This document shows positions 16,455-24,648 of a stretch of DNA of 35,258 nucleotides, in pieces. The stretch is taken from NCBI GenBank assembly GCA_021819205.1, contig JAKARV010000020.1:1-35258 (forward strand), read 5' to 3'. The stretch comes from Actinomycetes bacterium. Its GTDB lineage: Bacteria > Actinomycetota > Acidimicrobiia > Acidimicrobiales > Acidimicrobiaceae. The position numbers and the translations under genes are program-made. Each line of letters starts with the position of its first letter. Position 1 is the stretch's first letter. The notes beneath the pieces are model-generated. The model saw only the letters and a program-made list of their open reading frames with translations. It did not search any database and was not told where the DNA came from.

Positions 16455-17210
16455 TCAGATATCGATCCCAAGATCTGGCGCTATCTCCGGGGGTACGATT
16501 AGTGGGGCCGGAATCGTGACTCCTAAGTCCCTGCGGGCCATGGCGACGCCCAGCTCTCGCGCTCTTTCCGCAAGGTAGTCGTCTAGGGCATCCTTTTTTC
16601 CATAGGCGACGAGTGCGAGCACCGCAACATGGGACAGGCGCGAAAGGATCTCGGCGCGCCTACGCGCGCGCTCCAAGTCGTGCAGGTTTGGCGTCCAGGA
16701 CGCCTCGACCGCCACGTACAACGGCTTACCGGTGTCGGGGTCGTTTCCGGAAAGGATTGCATCGAGCCTATCCAACTCCGTCCTCTCGCTTTCGGACGCG
16801 AATTTGGCGGACATGTCGTAGCGCTCATCGTAGCTCATTGCGCGTATACCCCGATACCTTCGCAAAAACTGGCGAGGTCCCACCCGGAGTTCGCGCTCAA
16901 GACCGATGCCCTTGAGATCGCCAACGTCGTTAGCCAGCGTTTTCACCTCGCCCGCGAGGGCCGCAATCTGCCTGGAGTTCTCGGCAATCTGCCTGGAGTT
17001 CTCGGCAATCTGCCTGGAGTTCTCGGCAATCTGTGCTTCTACCCTCTCCATCCGCTCCGCGAGGGCCGCAATCTGCCTGGAGTTCTCCTTCACCAACCCG
17101 GGCAGGGAGAGGAGATCTTCTCCGAGAATCTCCAGACGGACGGCTTGCCGCCACTCCGGGTGCTCTCTGAGCGCCCGGAGAAACTCATCCTCGGTCATGA
17201 AGGCTGCCAT
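16455..17210 (-). CDS. Coiled-coil protein with a possible nuclease-like C-terminal domain
   Basis: A 251-residue protein of unknown function. Residues about 40-95 form a heptad coiled coil containing ENSRQIA repeated in tandem (IAENSRQIAENSRQIAENSR). The C-terminal half (from about residue 105) includes ELDRLDAIL, LYVAVEASWT and DLERARRRAEILSRL. It resembles proteins with a degenerate PD-(D/E)xK fold found in many thermophiles and cyanobacteria (DUF3782-like). The usual ExK is ExS here, so catalysis is doubtful; this is inference from pattern. The start may be ATG 17210 or ATG 17198; neither has a clear ribosome site. It sits next to the TnpB element and has no apparent operon partner. Confidence 0.65.
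   Translation of the reverse strand: MAAFMTEDEFLRALREHPEWRQAVRLEILGEDLLSLPGLVKENSRQIAALAERMERVEAQIAENSRQIAENSRQIAENSRQIAALAGEVKTLANDVGDLKGIGLERELRVGPRQFLRRYRGIRAMSYDERYDMSAKFASESERTELDRLDAILSGNDPDTGKPLYVAVEASWTPNLHDLERARRRAEILSRLSHVAVLALVAYGKKDALDDYLAERARELGVAMARRDLGVTIPAPLIVPPEIAPDLGIDI
16964..17026. repeat. Three exact tandem 21-base repeats coding for ENSRQIA heptads
   Basis: Three consecutive identical 21-base units, each beginning CAATCTGCC on the plus strand, occupy 16964-16984, 16985-17005 and 17006-17026. A diverged partial unit follows and a separate copy lies at 17069-17088. Because the unit is a multiple of three, copy-number change would lengthen or shorten the coiled coil by one heptad without breaking the frame. 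Confidence 0.9.
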
Positions 17211-17342
17211 AGCGCAAAGTATAGGCTGAGGCTACGACTACCTTGGAAACGAGCCCCGGTTACTCAACGCCGCTCCGAAGGCCTCTTAGGGGTCGAGCGC
17301 GCTTGTCCCCTCTGACTGCGGGCCGTCGGTCTGCCATTGCAG

Positions 17343-17480
17343 TTGACATCCTCCCCGCCCTCACGGACGGGGAATCCCGAGCTGGTCATGCGACCAACAC
17401 GAGTGGTTGACGCTTCATCGGGCCGCTGTGCTCGGCAATTTCGGGCTTTGCGTGCGGTGTCCCTCCACGCCCTGTGACCG
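17343..17480 (-). ncRNA. Predicted omega RNA at the tnpB 3' end
   Basis: In IS200/IS605 elements the TnpB guide RNA overlaps the end of tnpB and runs to the element's right end, with the guide supplied by flanking DNA. Here the scaffold would end in the hairpin at 17372-17353 and GGATGTCAA (to 17343), and the guide would begin CTGCAATGGCAG at 17342 reading leftwards. The 5' boundary given is arbitrary. This is inferred from family architecture; no transcript evidence is available. Confidence 0.4.
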
Positions 17481-18609
17481 CCAGTCCGGCGGCGAGTATG
17501 TTATTGGCCGCATTGACGTCGGCGTTGTCGGTGTAGCTGCAGACCACACACTGGAACTCCGCTTGGTTCTTGCGGTTCTCCGATGTCGTGTGCCCGCATC
17601 CCGAGCAACGCTGGCTCGTGTAAGCAGGATTGACAACCACAACCGCCACCAGAGAGGTGGCAGCAGCAGCTTTGTCGGTTAGGCGTTGGCGGAATAGTGC
17701 CCACGCCTGAGATGAAATCGATCGGTTGAGGCCACGCTTTTGGGCGACGTTGTTGCCAGGGTTCTCGACCGTGCCCTTGGCCGAGCGAACCATATTCTTC
17801 ACCTTCAAGTCCTCGATGCAGATGATGTCGTACTCTCGTACCAGGGTGGTCGTGGTCTTCTCGATCCAGTCCTTGCGCCGATCGGTCTCGCGCGCCGACA
17901 GGCGAGCTATCTGGTGTTTGGTAACATTCCGGCGATTCGAGCCTTTCTGTTGACCGGCTAACTTCCTCTCGCGACGCCGTTTCCGCTGATTCTCACCTGG
18001 CGAGAGCAAAGCTGGCATCGAGGGGTTTTCTCTATTCGAGGTGGTAACGGTGGAGGCGACACCCATGTCCAGCCCTACGACAGCATCGGTTGGTTGACGC
18101 TTGAAGACGGTGGGTGGGGTAGTGAAGGAGACGTGCCACCGTCCGGCTCGATCAAGGGTGACCCGTGCCGAGGTGGCAGCACAGATATCCGCCCACTTAC
18201 GGGATATACGGAACCTGGCCCAACCGCATTTGGGTACCAATGCCTCACCCCATCTGCGGTTGATGTGCCGAACCGAGAGATCCCTGATGGCGAATCCTTC
18301 GTTCACGCCGGCCTTGCGCCAGGTGGGGCGGGAGAAGTGACCGGGATTGTTCCACCAGTTCTTGAATGCCCGGTCGAGGTCGAATAGGGCCTGCTGTTGG
18401 ACGACAGATGATCCTTCTCCCAACCAGGTACCTTGCCGGGCCTCGGACAATGACCGCTTTTGGTCGTAGACTGAAATCGACGCCATTCCCCGTCTCCAGA
18501 AGGAGCGTTGCTCCAACCCGAGGTTCCAGACATAGCGTGCATCGGCGCAGTGACGGATGAGCACCAACGCTTCTTCCTCGCCAGGATAAAGACGTTCTCT
18601 GATGCTCAC
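17386..18609 (-). CDS. tnpB: TnpB RNA-guided endonuclease (IS200/IS605 OrfB)
   Basis: A 407-residue TnpB, an ancestor-type relative of Cas12 that cuts DNA specified by an omega RNA. All parts look intact: N-terminal RERLYPGEEE and CADARYVWNLGLEQRS, the RuvC residues D181 (VVGLDMGVAS), E266 (ICIEDLK) and D364 (NADVNAANN), and a zinc ribbon C335-x2-C338 ... C354-x2-C357. An arginine/lysine-rich stretch (QRKRRRERK) lies between RuvC I and II. Start is GTG 18609; the encoded MSIRERLYP is slightly shorter than the usual K-x-R-LYP start. There are no frameshifts, in contrast to the decayed transposases at the window start, so this copy is probably recent or maintained. Confidence 0.92.
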   Translation of the reverse strand: MSIRERLYPGEEEALVLIRHCADARYVWNLGLEQRSFWRRGMASISVYDQKRSLSEARQGTWLGEGSSVVQQQALFDLDRAFKNWWNNPGHFSRPTWRKAGVNEGFAIRDLSVRHINRRWGEALVPKCGWARFRISRKWADICAATSARVTLDRAGRWHVSFTTPPTVFKRQPTDAVVGLDMGVASTVTTSNRENPSMPALLSPGENQRKRRRERKLAGQQKGSNRRNVTKHQIARLSARETDRRKDWIEKTTTTLVREYDIICIEDLKVKNMVRSAKGTVENPGNNVAQKRGLNRSISSQAWALFRQRLTDKAAAATSLVAVVVVNPAYTSQRCSGCGHTTSENRKNQAEFQCVVCSYTDNADVNAANNILAAGLAVTGRGGTPHAKPEIAEHSGPMKRQPLVLVA

Positions 18610-18641
18610 GCGGTTAGTTTAGTCCATTTGTACGATATCCG

Positions 18642-18657
18642 AAGGTCGCTTGACCTT
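18642..18657. repeat. Hairpin upstream of tnpB, candidate left-end structure
   Basis: AAGGTC and GACCTT pair perfectly around a GCTT loop, 33 bases upstream of the tnpB start. Subterminal hairpins of this kind are recognised by the Y1 transposase in IS200/IS605 elements. Confidence 0.45.
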
Positions 18658-18737
18658 TCCCTCGCGGAAGGGGGGTTGCGCTCCCGGCTGCTCAAATTCG
18701 AGTTGGAAGCTGATCATTAGCGGCTATTCTCGCAGGC

Positions 18738-19652
18738 GTGGCTGATGGCCTCATGATTGTCGGACCGACCGCAAGTGGCAAGACAGCTCTAGCCCACCGG
18801 GTGGTCGGAGCCGTAGCCGGCACCGTTGCAGTGGGGATCGATGCCATGGCGGTCTACCGGGGCATGGAGGTCGGAACCGCCATGCCATCGCTCGGAGAGC
18901 GCTTGGCCTTCGGATACCGGATGGTTGCCCATGTCGACCCGGTCGTGCCGTACTCGCTGGGGCAGTATCTTCACGATCTGGAGGTAACCCTTGCCGACCT
19001 GAGGCAAGGAGGGCTGCGTCCGGTCTTTGTTGGCGGGACCGCACTCTGGGTGGAGGCGGTGGCGAACGAGATGAGGGTTCCGCCCACCTACCCAGGGCTG
19101 CGGCTCTGGCTGGAGTTGGCGACTTCAAGTGCGGCGGGGGCGGCAGCAGGTCACCGGCTGCTTGTACTGGTCGATCCTCCGGCCGCAGCTCGGGTGGATC
19201 CTCGGAACCGCCGTCGACTGGTAAGGGCTCTGGAGGTGGCGCTGGGGTCGGGGGGTGCGCGATCGGTTAGCGGCGAAGAGCTTAGCTCCAACCGGCCATC
19301 TAGGTATCCGATGCTTGCTCTCCGGATCCCCAGGGAACGGTTGCGCCAGCGCATTCGGGAGCGAATCGCCACCCAGCTCCAATCGGGCTGGATCGAGGAG
19401 GCTACAAGGCTTGACCGGCAGGCGCTCTCGCGAACGGCGAGGGAGGCGATTGGCTACGCTGAGATCTGGGAGTACCTTGGAGGAGGCATCTCCCACGAAG
19501 AAACGGAGGTGCGGATCGAGCGCAGGACCTATCGGCTGGCGAAGCGCCAGCTCGCCTGGTTTGAGCGCGACCCCCGCATCATCTGGGTCGAGGACGAGGA
19601 GGAAGGTTTGAGTAGGGCAAAGGAGTTGCTCGGCGGCGATGCATCTGTTTAA
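18738..19652 (+). CDS. miaA: tRNA dimethylallyltransferase MiaA
   Basis: Adds a dimethylallyl group to A37 of tRNAs reading UNN codons. The 304-residue protein has P-loop GPTASGKT (residues 9-16), DAMAVYRGMEVGTA, where the usual Ser of DS is Ala, PVFVGGTALWVEAV, DPRNRRRLVRALEV, and the typical end RTYRLAKRQLAWFERD. The start could be GTG 18738 or the ATG at 18753, which would give MIVGPTASGKT; neither has a strong ribosome site. It overlaps dapF by 14 bases. The miaA-dapF-hflX order is characteristic of actinomycetes. It starts about 50 bases beyond the proposed TnpB element left end. Confidence 0.93.
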   Translation: MADGLMIVGPTASGKTALAHRVVGAVAGTVAVGIDAMAVYRGMEVGTAMPSLGERLAFGYRMVAHVDPVVPYSLGQYLHDLEVTLADLRQGGLRPVFVGGTALWVEAVANEMRVPPTYPGLRLWLELATSSAAGAAAGHRLLVLVDPPAAARVDPRNRRRLVRALEVALGSGGARSVSGEELSSNRPSRYPMLALRIPRERLRQRIRERIATQLQSGWIEEATRLDRQALSRTAREAIGYAEIWEYLGGGISHEETEVRIERRTYRLAKRQLAWFERDPRIIWVEDEEEGLSRAKELLGGDASV

Positions 19653-20409
19653 GTACGAGGCGCTGGGAAACGATTTTCTTATCGTTCCCAATCCCGGGGC
19701 CCCAACTATGGGTCCGGAAGTGGCCGCGACCCTTGCCGACCGGCGGCGCGGGATTGGAGCTGACGGCGTTATCGAGGTGCTTACCGGCGACGCGATTCCG
19801 GAGATGCGGCTCTTCAATCGGGATGGGACCGTGGCGGAGATGAGCGGAAACGGGTTGAGGTGCCTGGGCCACTTCCTGGTTACCCAACTCGGCTACGGGC
19901 CGGATGAGTTTCCGGTGATGACGGCGGCCGGAGAGCGGCGGTACCGCATGCTCGGCGGAGATGCCGAGGAGGCTCAAGGCAGTACTTCGATGGGCACTCC
20001 CGAGGGCAAGTTCGCACCGGAGGGCTTTGCGGTCGTATCGGTGGGTAACCCGCACGAGATTCACTTTGTGGAGGAGGAGCTCTCGGTGTTGGACGTGCCG
20101 ACGCTGGGCCTTCTTCGCCAGCACCTGTACCCCGCCGGCACCAACGTCGAGTGGGTGAGGGTGGTCTCCCCTGGGCGCATCGAGATGCGGGTCTTCGAGC
20201 GCGGGGTCGGCGAGACTTTGGCCTGCGGGACCGGTTCGGTGGCCGCTGGCTACGCCGCCCATCTCCGTGGTGTTGTGGGAGATGAGGTGACGGTGGTGAA
20301 CCCGGGTGGTGAACTCGCCGTCTCTTTCGATTCCGGGGTAGCTTGGCTCGGCGGGAGCAGCGCGCTGGTGGCGGAGATGGACCCGGCCAGGAGGCTGATC
20401 TCGGCGTGA
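19639..20409 (+). CDS. dapF: Diaminopimelate epimerase DapF
   Basis: Converts LL- to meso-diaminopimelate, the last step before lysine and a precursor of peptidoglycan. The 256-residue protein starts MHLFKYEALGNDF, and has both catalytic cysteines: C75 in GNGLRCLGH and C196 in ACGTGS, with GNPHEIHF between. It is a little shorter than typical but complete. ATG 19639 lies inside the end of miaA; its stop overlaps the hflX start as GTGA (20406-20409), indicating coupled translation. Confidence 0.95.
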   Translation: MHLFKYEALGNDFLIVPNPGAPTMGPEVAATLADRRRGIGADGVIEVLTGDAIPEMRLFNRDGTVAEMSGNGLRCLGHFLVTQLGYGPDEFPVMTAAGERRYRMLGGDAEEAQGSTSMGTPEGKFAPEGFAVVSVGNPHEIHFVEEELSVLDVPTLGLLRQHLYPAGTNVEWVRVVSPGRIEMRVFERGVGETLACGTGSVAAGYAAHLRGVVGDEVTVVNPGGELAVSFDSGVAWLGGSSALVAEMDPARRLISA

Positions 20410-21701
20410 CCCTGATCCAGAGGACGGTCAGGGAGAGAATTCTCCTGGTAGGCGTGGTCGGTCCTGGCGCGACTCGGGCAGAGGTGGAAGAGCAGCTAGA
20501 CGAGCTGGCAGCGCTGGTGGACACCGCTGGAGCGGACGTGGTCGGGCGGGTCGTCCAGGCGAGGGATGCCCCCGATCCAGCTACCTACGTCGGTTCCGGA
20601 AAGGCGGAGGAGCTCCACCTGCTCTCGGAGACCCTTGATGTCGATACCGTCGTCTTCGACGACGAACTCAGTCCTGGCCAACAGCGGAACCTGGAGAAGA
20701 TTCTCGGGCGGACGGCTATCGACCGGACCGCGGTCATCCTGGATGTCTTCGCCCAGAATGCCAAGAGCAAAGAGGGGAAGGCGCAGGTGGAGCTGGCTCT
20801 CCTCCGGTACCGGCTTCCGAGGTTGGTCGGAAGGGGAAAGTCACTTTCGCAGCAGGTGGGCAGGATCGGTACCCGGGGGCCGGGCGAGACCAAACTCGAG
20901 GAGGACCGACGTCGGATCCAAGACCGGATATCCCAGCTGCGGCGGGAGTTGGGGGCGCTGGAGAGCCAGCGGCACGTCCAGCGGAAGGCCAGGGCGCGCT
21001 CGCGTACCTATCAGGTGACCATAGTCGGCTATACCAACGTGGGGAAGTCGTCGTTGCTGAACGCGCTTTGCGGTTCGGACGTGCTGGTGGAGGATCGGCT
21101 TTTTGCGACCCTGGATCCGCGGACCCGCCGGCTAAAGCTGCGAGGCGGGGAGAGTGTGCTCCTCACCGACACGGTCGGCTTTATCCGCAAGCTTCCCCAT
21201 CAGCTGGTGGAGTCGTTCCGCTCGACGCTGGAGACGGTCGCCGAGGCCGACCTTCTGATCCATGTTGCCGACGCATCCTCTCCGAGGATGGAGGAGCAGA
21301 TGCGGGAGGTGGAGGAGACTTTGCGGGAGATCGGGGCGGCTTCGATTCCGCGCCTCGTCGTCTACAACAAGATTGACGCACTGCCGAAGGGCGAGGTGCA
21401 AACGGCGATCCCGGGTTTGCTGGTGTCGGTGCGGAGTGGGGCTGGTTTAACGGAGCTGGTTGACGCGCTTGGCGATGCCCTTCGCCAGGGTAGCGCGCTC
21501 AGGACCTACCGCATTCCCTTTGCTGCCGCAAGGGTGCTGGCGCTCGTTCATCGCGAGGCTGAAGTGATCGCGGAGTTTACCTTGGAAGATGGGGTGGAGG
21601 TTACCGCGAGGGTCGATCGCGCGGGTGACGAGGTCATATCGAGGGCGCTGGCGTCGGTTTCCGGGAATTCCGAGGAGCCCGTGCCGGATAGGGTGGAGTA
21701 G
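20406..21701 (+). CDS. hflX: Ribosome-associated GTPase HflX
   Basis: A 431-residue GTPase that binds the 50S ribosomal subunit and rescues stalled ribosomes. The N-terminal HflX domain shows YVGSGKAEEL, VFDDELSPGQQRNLE and DRTAVILDVFAQNAKSKEGK; residues 151-163 (VGRIGTRGPGETK) precede the coiled linker. The G domain has G1 GYTNVGKSS (208-216), switch TLDPRTRR, G3 DTVGFIRKLPHQLVESF and G4 NKID. I chose GTG 20406, which overlaps the dapF stop, rather than the earlier in-frame 20343 within dapF. Its TAG shares a base with the dapC GTG (21699-21703). Confidence 0.95.
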   Translation: MTLIQRTVRERILLVGVVGPGATRAEVEEQLDELAALVDTAGADVVGRVVQARDAPDPATYVGSGKAEELHLLSETLDVDTVVFDDELSPGQQRNLEKILGRTAIDRTAVILDVFAQNAKSKEGKAQVELALLRYRLPRLVGRGKSLSQQVGRIGTRGPGETKLEEDRRRIQDRISQLRRELGALESQRHVQRKARARSRTYQVTIVGYTNVGKSSLLNALCGSDVLVEDRLFATLDPRTRRLKLRGGESVLLTDTVGFIRKLPHQLVESFRSTLETVAEADLLIHVADASSPRMEEQMREVEETLREIGAASIPRLVVYNKIDALPKGEVQTAIPGLLVSVRSGAGLTELVDALGDALRQGSALRTYRIPFAAARVLALVHREAEVIAEFTLEDGVEVTARVDRAGDEVISRALASVSGNSEEPVPDRVE

Positions 21702-22786
21702 TGGCAGATCCTGAACTCTCCGTACCTCAGCTGAGAGAACTTGCAGCGCAGGCGCAGTATCCGGTGATAGACGCGTCTGTCGGTTCTCCAGTCGACGCGC
21801 CACCGGCCTTCATCCCGCACGTTCTGGCCTCCTCAAACCGGGAGCGTGGTTACCCACGCTCTGATGGTTCGGAAGAGTTCCGCTATGCGGTGGCAGACTG
21901 GATCGAGAAAAGCTTTCAAGTGGCGCTGGAGCTTGACGCCGTGGCCGCAACCGTCGGTTCCAAGGAGTTCATCGCCACGCTTCCGGCGATTTTGGCGGCA
22001 AAAAGGCCTGATCGGCGGTACGTTCTTGTTCCTAGGATCGCCTACCCGACGTATGCTGCGGGCGCCCGTTTTGCCGGTCTGGAAACTTTCGAGATACCGG
22101 TAGAGAATGGTGAGGTGCTGATCGACCGGGTTCCGGCCGCGATCTCCCGCTCTGCGCTTCTCCTATGGATGAACTCTCCCGGCAATCCCACTGGTGAGGT
22201 TGGCGAGTATCCAGCCGTAGTCGAGTTTTGCCGGAGGAACGGAATCGTGCTGGCCTCTGACGAGTGTTACAGCGACTACTTTTGGTCCCGGCCTCGAACC
22301 TCGGCACTGGAGTGCGGAACCGAGGGCGTGCTGTCGGTCTTCTCGCTATCGAAGCGCTCCAATCTTGCCGGCCTTCGCATAGGCGCCTACGCTGGCGATA
22401 GCGGCTTGGTGGCCGAGTTGGTGGAGGCTCGACGGGAGCTCGGCTTGATTGCAGCCGGGCCAGTGCAGGCGGCTGCGATTGCTGCACTGGAGGATGAGGA
22501 GCATGTGATCGAGCAGCGGAAGCGATACCAGCGGCGCTTGGAGACTCTGGCGTCGGTGATGGCAAGATATTTGGAAAATCCGCAACTACCCGAAGGGGGG
22601 ATCTACCTATGGGGCAGCGTATCCCCTAGTTTTGGCGGAAACGGTGACGCGCTTGCGCTTTATCTTGCCCGCGAGTTTGGGGTGGTGGTTGCTCCTGGGT
22701 CCGGCTTTGGCGATGGCGGCCGGGTCAGAATTGCTGCGACGGTATCAAACCCCAACATCGTCGAGCTGGCGGCGCGGCTAAGTTAG
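21701..22786 (+). CDS. dapC: Succinyldiaminopimelate aminotransferase DapC
   Basis: A PLP-dependent fold-type I aminotransferase of 361 residues, predicted to convert N-succinyl-2-amino-6-oxopimelate to N-succinyl-LL-diaminopimelate. Motifs: NSPGNPTGEV (about 158-167), SDECYSDYFW with the PLP-binding Asp, and the Schiff-base Lys K218 in SLSKRSNLAGLR, then RVRIAATVS with the substrate-carboxylate Arg. The DapC assignment rather than another class I aminotransferase follows from the SLSKRSN block and from sitting directly before dapD and dapE. GTG 21701 overlaps the hflX stop. Confidence 0.92.
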   Translation: MADPELSVPQLRELAAQAQYPVIDASVGSPVDAPPAFIPHVLASSNRERGYPRSDGSEEFRYAVADWIEKSFQVALELDAVAATVGSKEFIATLPAILAAKRPDRRYVLVPRIAYPTYAAGARFAGLETFEIPVENGEVLIDRVPAAISRSALLLWMNSPGNPTGEVGEYPAVVEFCRRNGIVLASDECYSDYFWSRPRTSALECGTEGVLSVFSLSKRSNLAGLRIGAYAGDSGLVAELVEARRELGLIAAGPVQAAAIAALEDEEHVIEQRKRYQRRLETLASVMARYLENPQLPEGGIYLWGSVSPSFGGNGDALALYLAREFGVVVAPGSGFGDGGRVRIAATVSNPNIVELAARLS

Positions 22787-22792
22787 TCTGCC

Positions 22793-23617
22793 ATGGAAGC
22801 AGCCGATCGTATTGGAGAACTCTACGAGCGCCGTCTGTCGCTCTCTCCTGAGGATGTCGAGGCTCGCGGGACCGTGTTTTCGGTTCTCGAAGCGTTAGAC
22901 CAGGGAACAGTCCGGGTCGCGGAGGTCGATTCGCAAACGGACGAGGTGGTCGTGCATGAGTGGGTAAAGCAAGCCATTTTGCTCTCCTTCAGGCTGCGAG
23001 GCCTGACTCGCACCGAGGCGGGGCCGTTTGAGTTCGTAGACCGGCTTCCGCTAAAATCTGACTACCAGTCCAAGGGGGTGAGGGTGGTTCCCGGGGCGTC
23101 GGCCCGGTATGGATCCTACCTTGCGCCAGGAGTGACTTTGATGCCGAGCTACGTCAACATTGGCGCTTACGTTGGTGCGGACACCATGGTTGACACCTGG
23201 GCTACCGTGGGCTCCTGTGCTCAGATCGGCGAGCGAGTTCACCTTTCGGGTGGCGTAGGCATCGGTGGTGTTCTAGAACCTCCGCAGGCGGCTCCGGTGG
23301 TCATCGGTGACGAAGCCTTTATCGGATCGAGGTCGATGATCGTGGAGGGGGTTCGCGTCGGTACTGGCGCGGTTGTAGGCGCGGGCGTGGTCTTTACCCC
23401 GTCGATCGCGATCATCGACGTGGCTACCGGAGAGGAGCTTCCCCGGGGAAGGATTCCCGACTGGTCGGTCGCGGTTTCGGGCACTCGCCAGCGGGAGTTC
23501 AAGGGTGGCACTTTCGGGCTGCCTGCGGTGCTGATCATTGGGAGGTTGGAGGAGGGGCAGCGGCACCAGAAGACGGAGCTCAATGCGATGCTTCGCGATC
23601 ACGGGGCAACCCTTTGA
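22793..23617 (+). CDS. dapD: Tetrahydrodipicolinate N-succinyltransferase DapD, E. coli-like type
   Basis: Succinylates tetrahydrodipicolinate using succinyl-CoA. The 274-residue protein has the left-handed beta-helix core typical of the E. coli form: GVRVVPGASARYGSYLAPGV, LMPSYVNIGAYV, MVDTWATVGSCAQIG, VHLSGGVGIGGVLEP, FIGSRSMIVEGV. The length equals the E. coli enzyme. Mycobacteria and corynebacteria use a distinct, longer DapD family, so this version in an actinomycete-like context is notable. ATG 22793 lies six bases after dapC; the stop overlaps the dapE TTG as TTGA. Confidence 0.95.
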   Translation: MEAADRIGELYERRLSLSPEDVEARGTVFSVLEALDQGTVRVAEVDSQTDEVVVHEWVKQAILLSFRLRGLTRTEAGPFEFVDRLPLKSDYQSKGVRVVPGASARYGSYLAPGVTLMPSYVNIGAYVGADTMVDTWATVGSCAQIGERVHLSGGVGIGGVLEPPQAAPVVIGDEAFIGSRSMIVEGVRVGTGAVVGAGVVFTPSIAIIDVATGEELPRGRIPDWSVAVSGTRQREFKGGTFGLPAVLIIGRLEEGQRHQKTELNAMLRDHGATL

Positions 23618-24648
23618 TCGAAGCGGTTTCACTTGCGAAGAGGCTGCTCGAGATCCCCTCAGTCTCGCGCAATGAGGCGGTGATCTGCGACTATCTCGAC
23701 CAGTTGCTGCGAGAGGACGGCGGGCTATCGGTAACGCGCTTCGGCAATAACCTGGTGGTCCGGGTTCCCGGCAGTGGCCCCGGGGTCCTACTTGCTGGTC
23801 ACATTGACACTGTTCCCGGAGATGTGGAGGTTTACGAGGACGACGAGGTTCTTCGTGGGCTTGGGGCGGTCGATATGAAGTCCGGAGTAGCCGTCATGTG
23901 CGATGTCGCAACCCGTGGCCTCGGACGAAACCTCACGGTGGTTCTGTACGCCTGTGAGGAGGTGGACGCAAGCGAGAACGGGCTGCGGAGGCTCGCTGCA
24001 GAGTTTCCCGCCCTGCTCGACGTTGATCTAGCGGTGGTGCTTGAGCCTTCGGGGGGTGCGGTCGAGCTTGGGTGCCAGGGTACCTTGCGGGCGAGGGTCG
24101 ACCTTGGCGGACGGCGAGCCCATTCTGCTCGTCCGTGGATGGGGAGGAACGCGATTTCAAGGGCAGCGGCCCTTGTCGCACTCGTTGATCGGCTCGAACC
24201 GAGGCGTCCGGTTCTTGGGGATGTCGAGTTCAGAGAGTCGCTCTCCACGGTGCGAATCGAGTCGTTCGTCGCCAACAACGTGATTCCCGACTCGGCTAGG
24301 GTGTGGCTCAACTATCGGTTTGCTCCCGATCTGACTCCTGAAATGGCTGTCGAGCGGCTGGTCGAGTGGCTTGGGCCCGTACTGGAGGAGGGCGACTCGG
24401 TTTCAATAGAGGATTCCGTTGCGGGAGCACCGGCCACCCAATCAGGCTTTGAAGGGCTCGTTCTTGCGGCTGGCTCCGTGCGGGCGAAGTTGGGCTGGAC
24501 CGACGTTGGATTCCTGGCGACCCACGGAGTTTCGGCGGTCAACTTTGGTCCGGGCGACCCGTTGCTCGCCCACAGCCCAGTTGAAGAGGTTGGCAAAGCC
24601 GAAATTATTGCGTCCGCTGAGGCACTGGCGCGTTGGCTCGCCGGTTAG
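23614..24648 (+). CDS. dapE: Succinyl-diaminopimelate desuccinylase DapE
   Basis: A zinc aminoacylase (M20 family) of 344 residues that removes the succinyl group, yielding LL-diaminopimelate for DapF. Metal and catalytic residues: H63 and D65 (AGHIDTV), D87 (GLGAVDMKSG), the E115-E116 pair (ACEEVD), LEPSGG, and the late His in LLAHSPVEEV. Dimer-interface AHSARPWMGRNAI is present. Start is TTG 23614, overlapping the dapD stop. It ends tail-to-tail with lexA, their stop codons overlapping by four bases (24645-24648). Confidence 0.95.
   Translation: MIEAVSLAKRLLEIPSVSRNEAVICDYLDQLLREDGGLSVTRFGNNLVVRVPGSGPGVLLAGHIDTVPGDVEVYEDDEVLRGLGAVDMKSGVAVMCDVATRGLGRNLTVVLYACEEVDASENGLRRLAAEFPALLDVDLAVVLEPSGGAVELGCQGTLRARVDLGGRRAHSARPWMGRNAISRAAALVALVDRLEPRRPVLGDVEFRESLSTVRIESFVANNVIPDSARVWLNYRFAPDLTPEMAVERLVEWLGPVLEEGDSVSIEDSVAGAPATQSGFEGLVLAAGSVRAKLGWTDVGFLATHGVSAVNFGPGDPLLAHSPVEEVGKAEIIASAEALARWLAG

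Larger units (their letters stand above)
17343..18690 (-). mobile_element. IS200/IS605-type element carrying only tnpB
   Basis: The right end, downstream of tnpB, has a hairpin (CCCCG 17353-17357 pairing with CGGGG 17368-17372) followed on the minus strand by GGATGTCAA. TCAA is the right cleavage tetranucleotide described for IS608-type elements. The left side, upstream of tnpB, has a perfect hairpin AAGGTC-GCTT-GACCTT at 18642-18657; further out a minus-strand TTGAG (18695-18691) could be the flanking target motif. No tnpA Y1 transposase is present, so movement would need one in trans. The right end is fairly secure; the left boundary is a guess. It lies between the coiled-coil gene and miaA. 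Confidence 0.6.
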
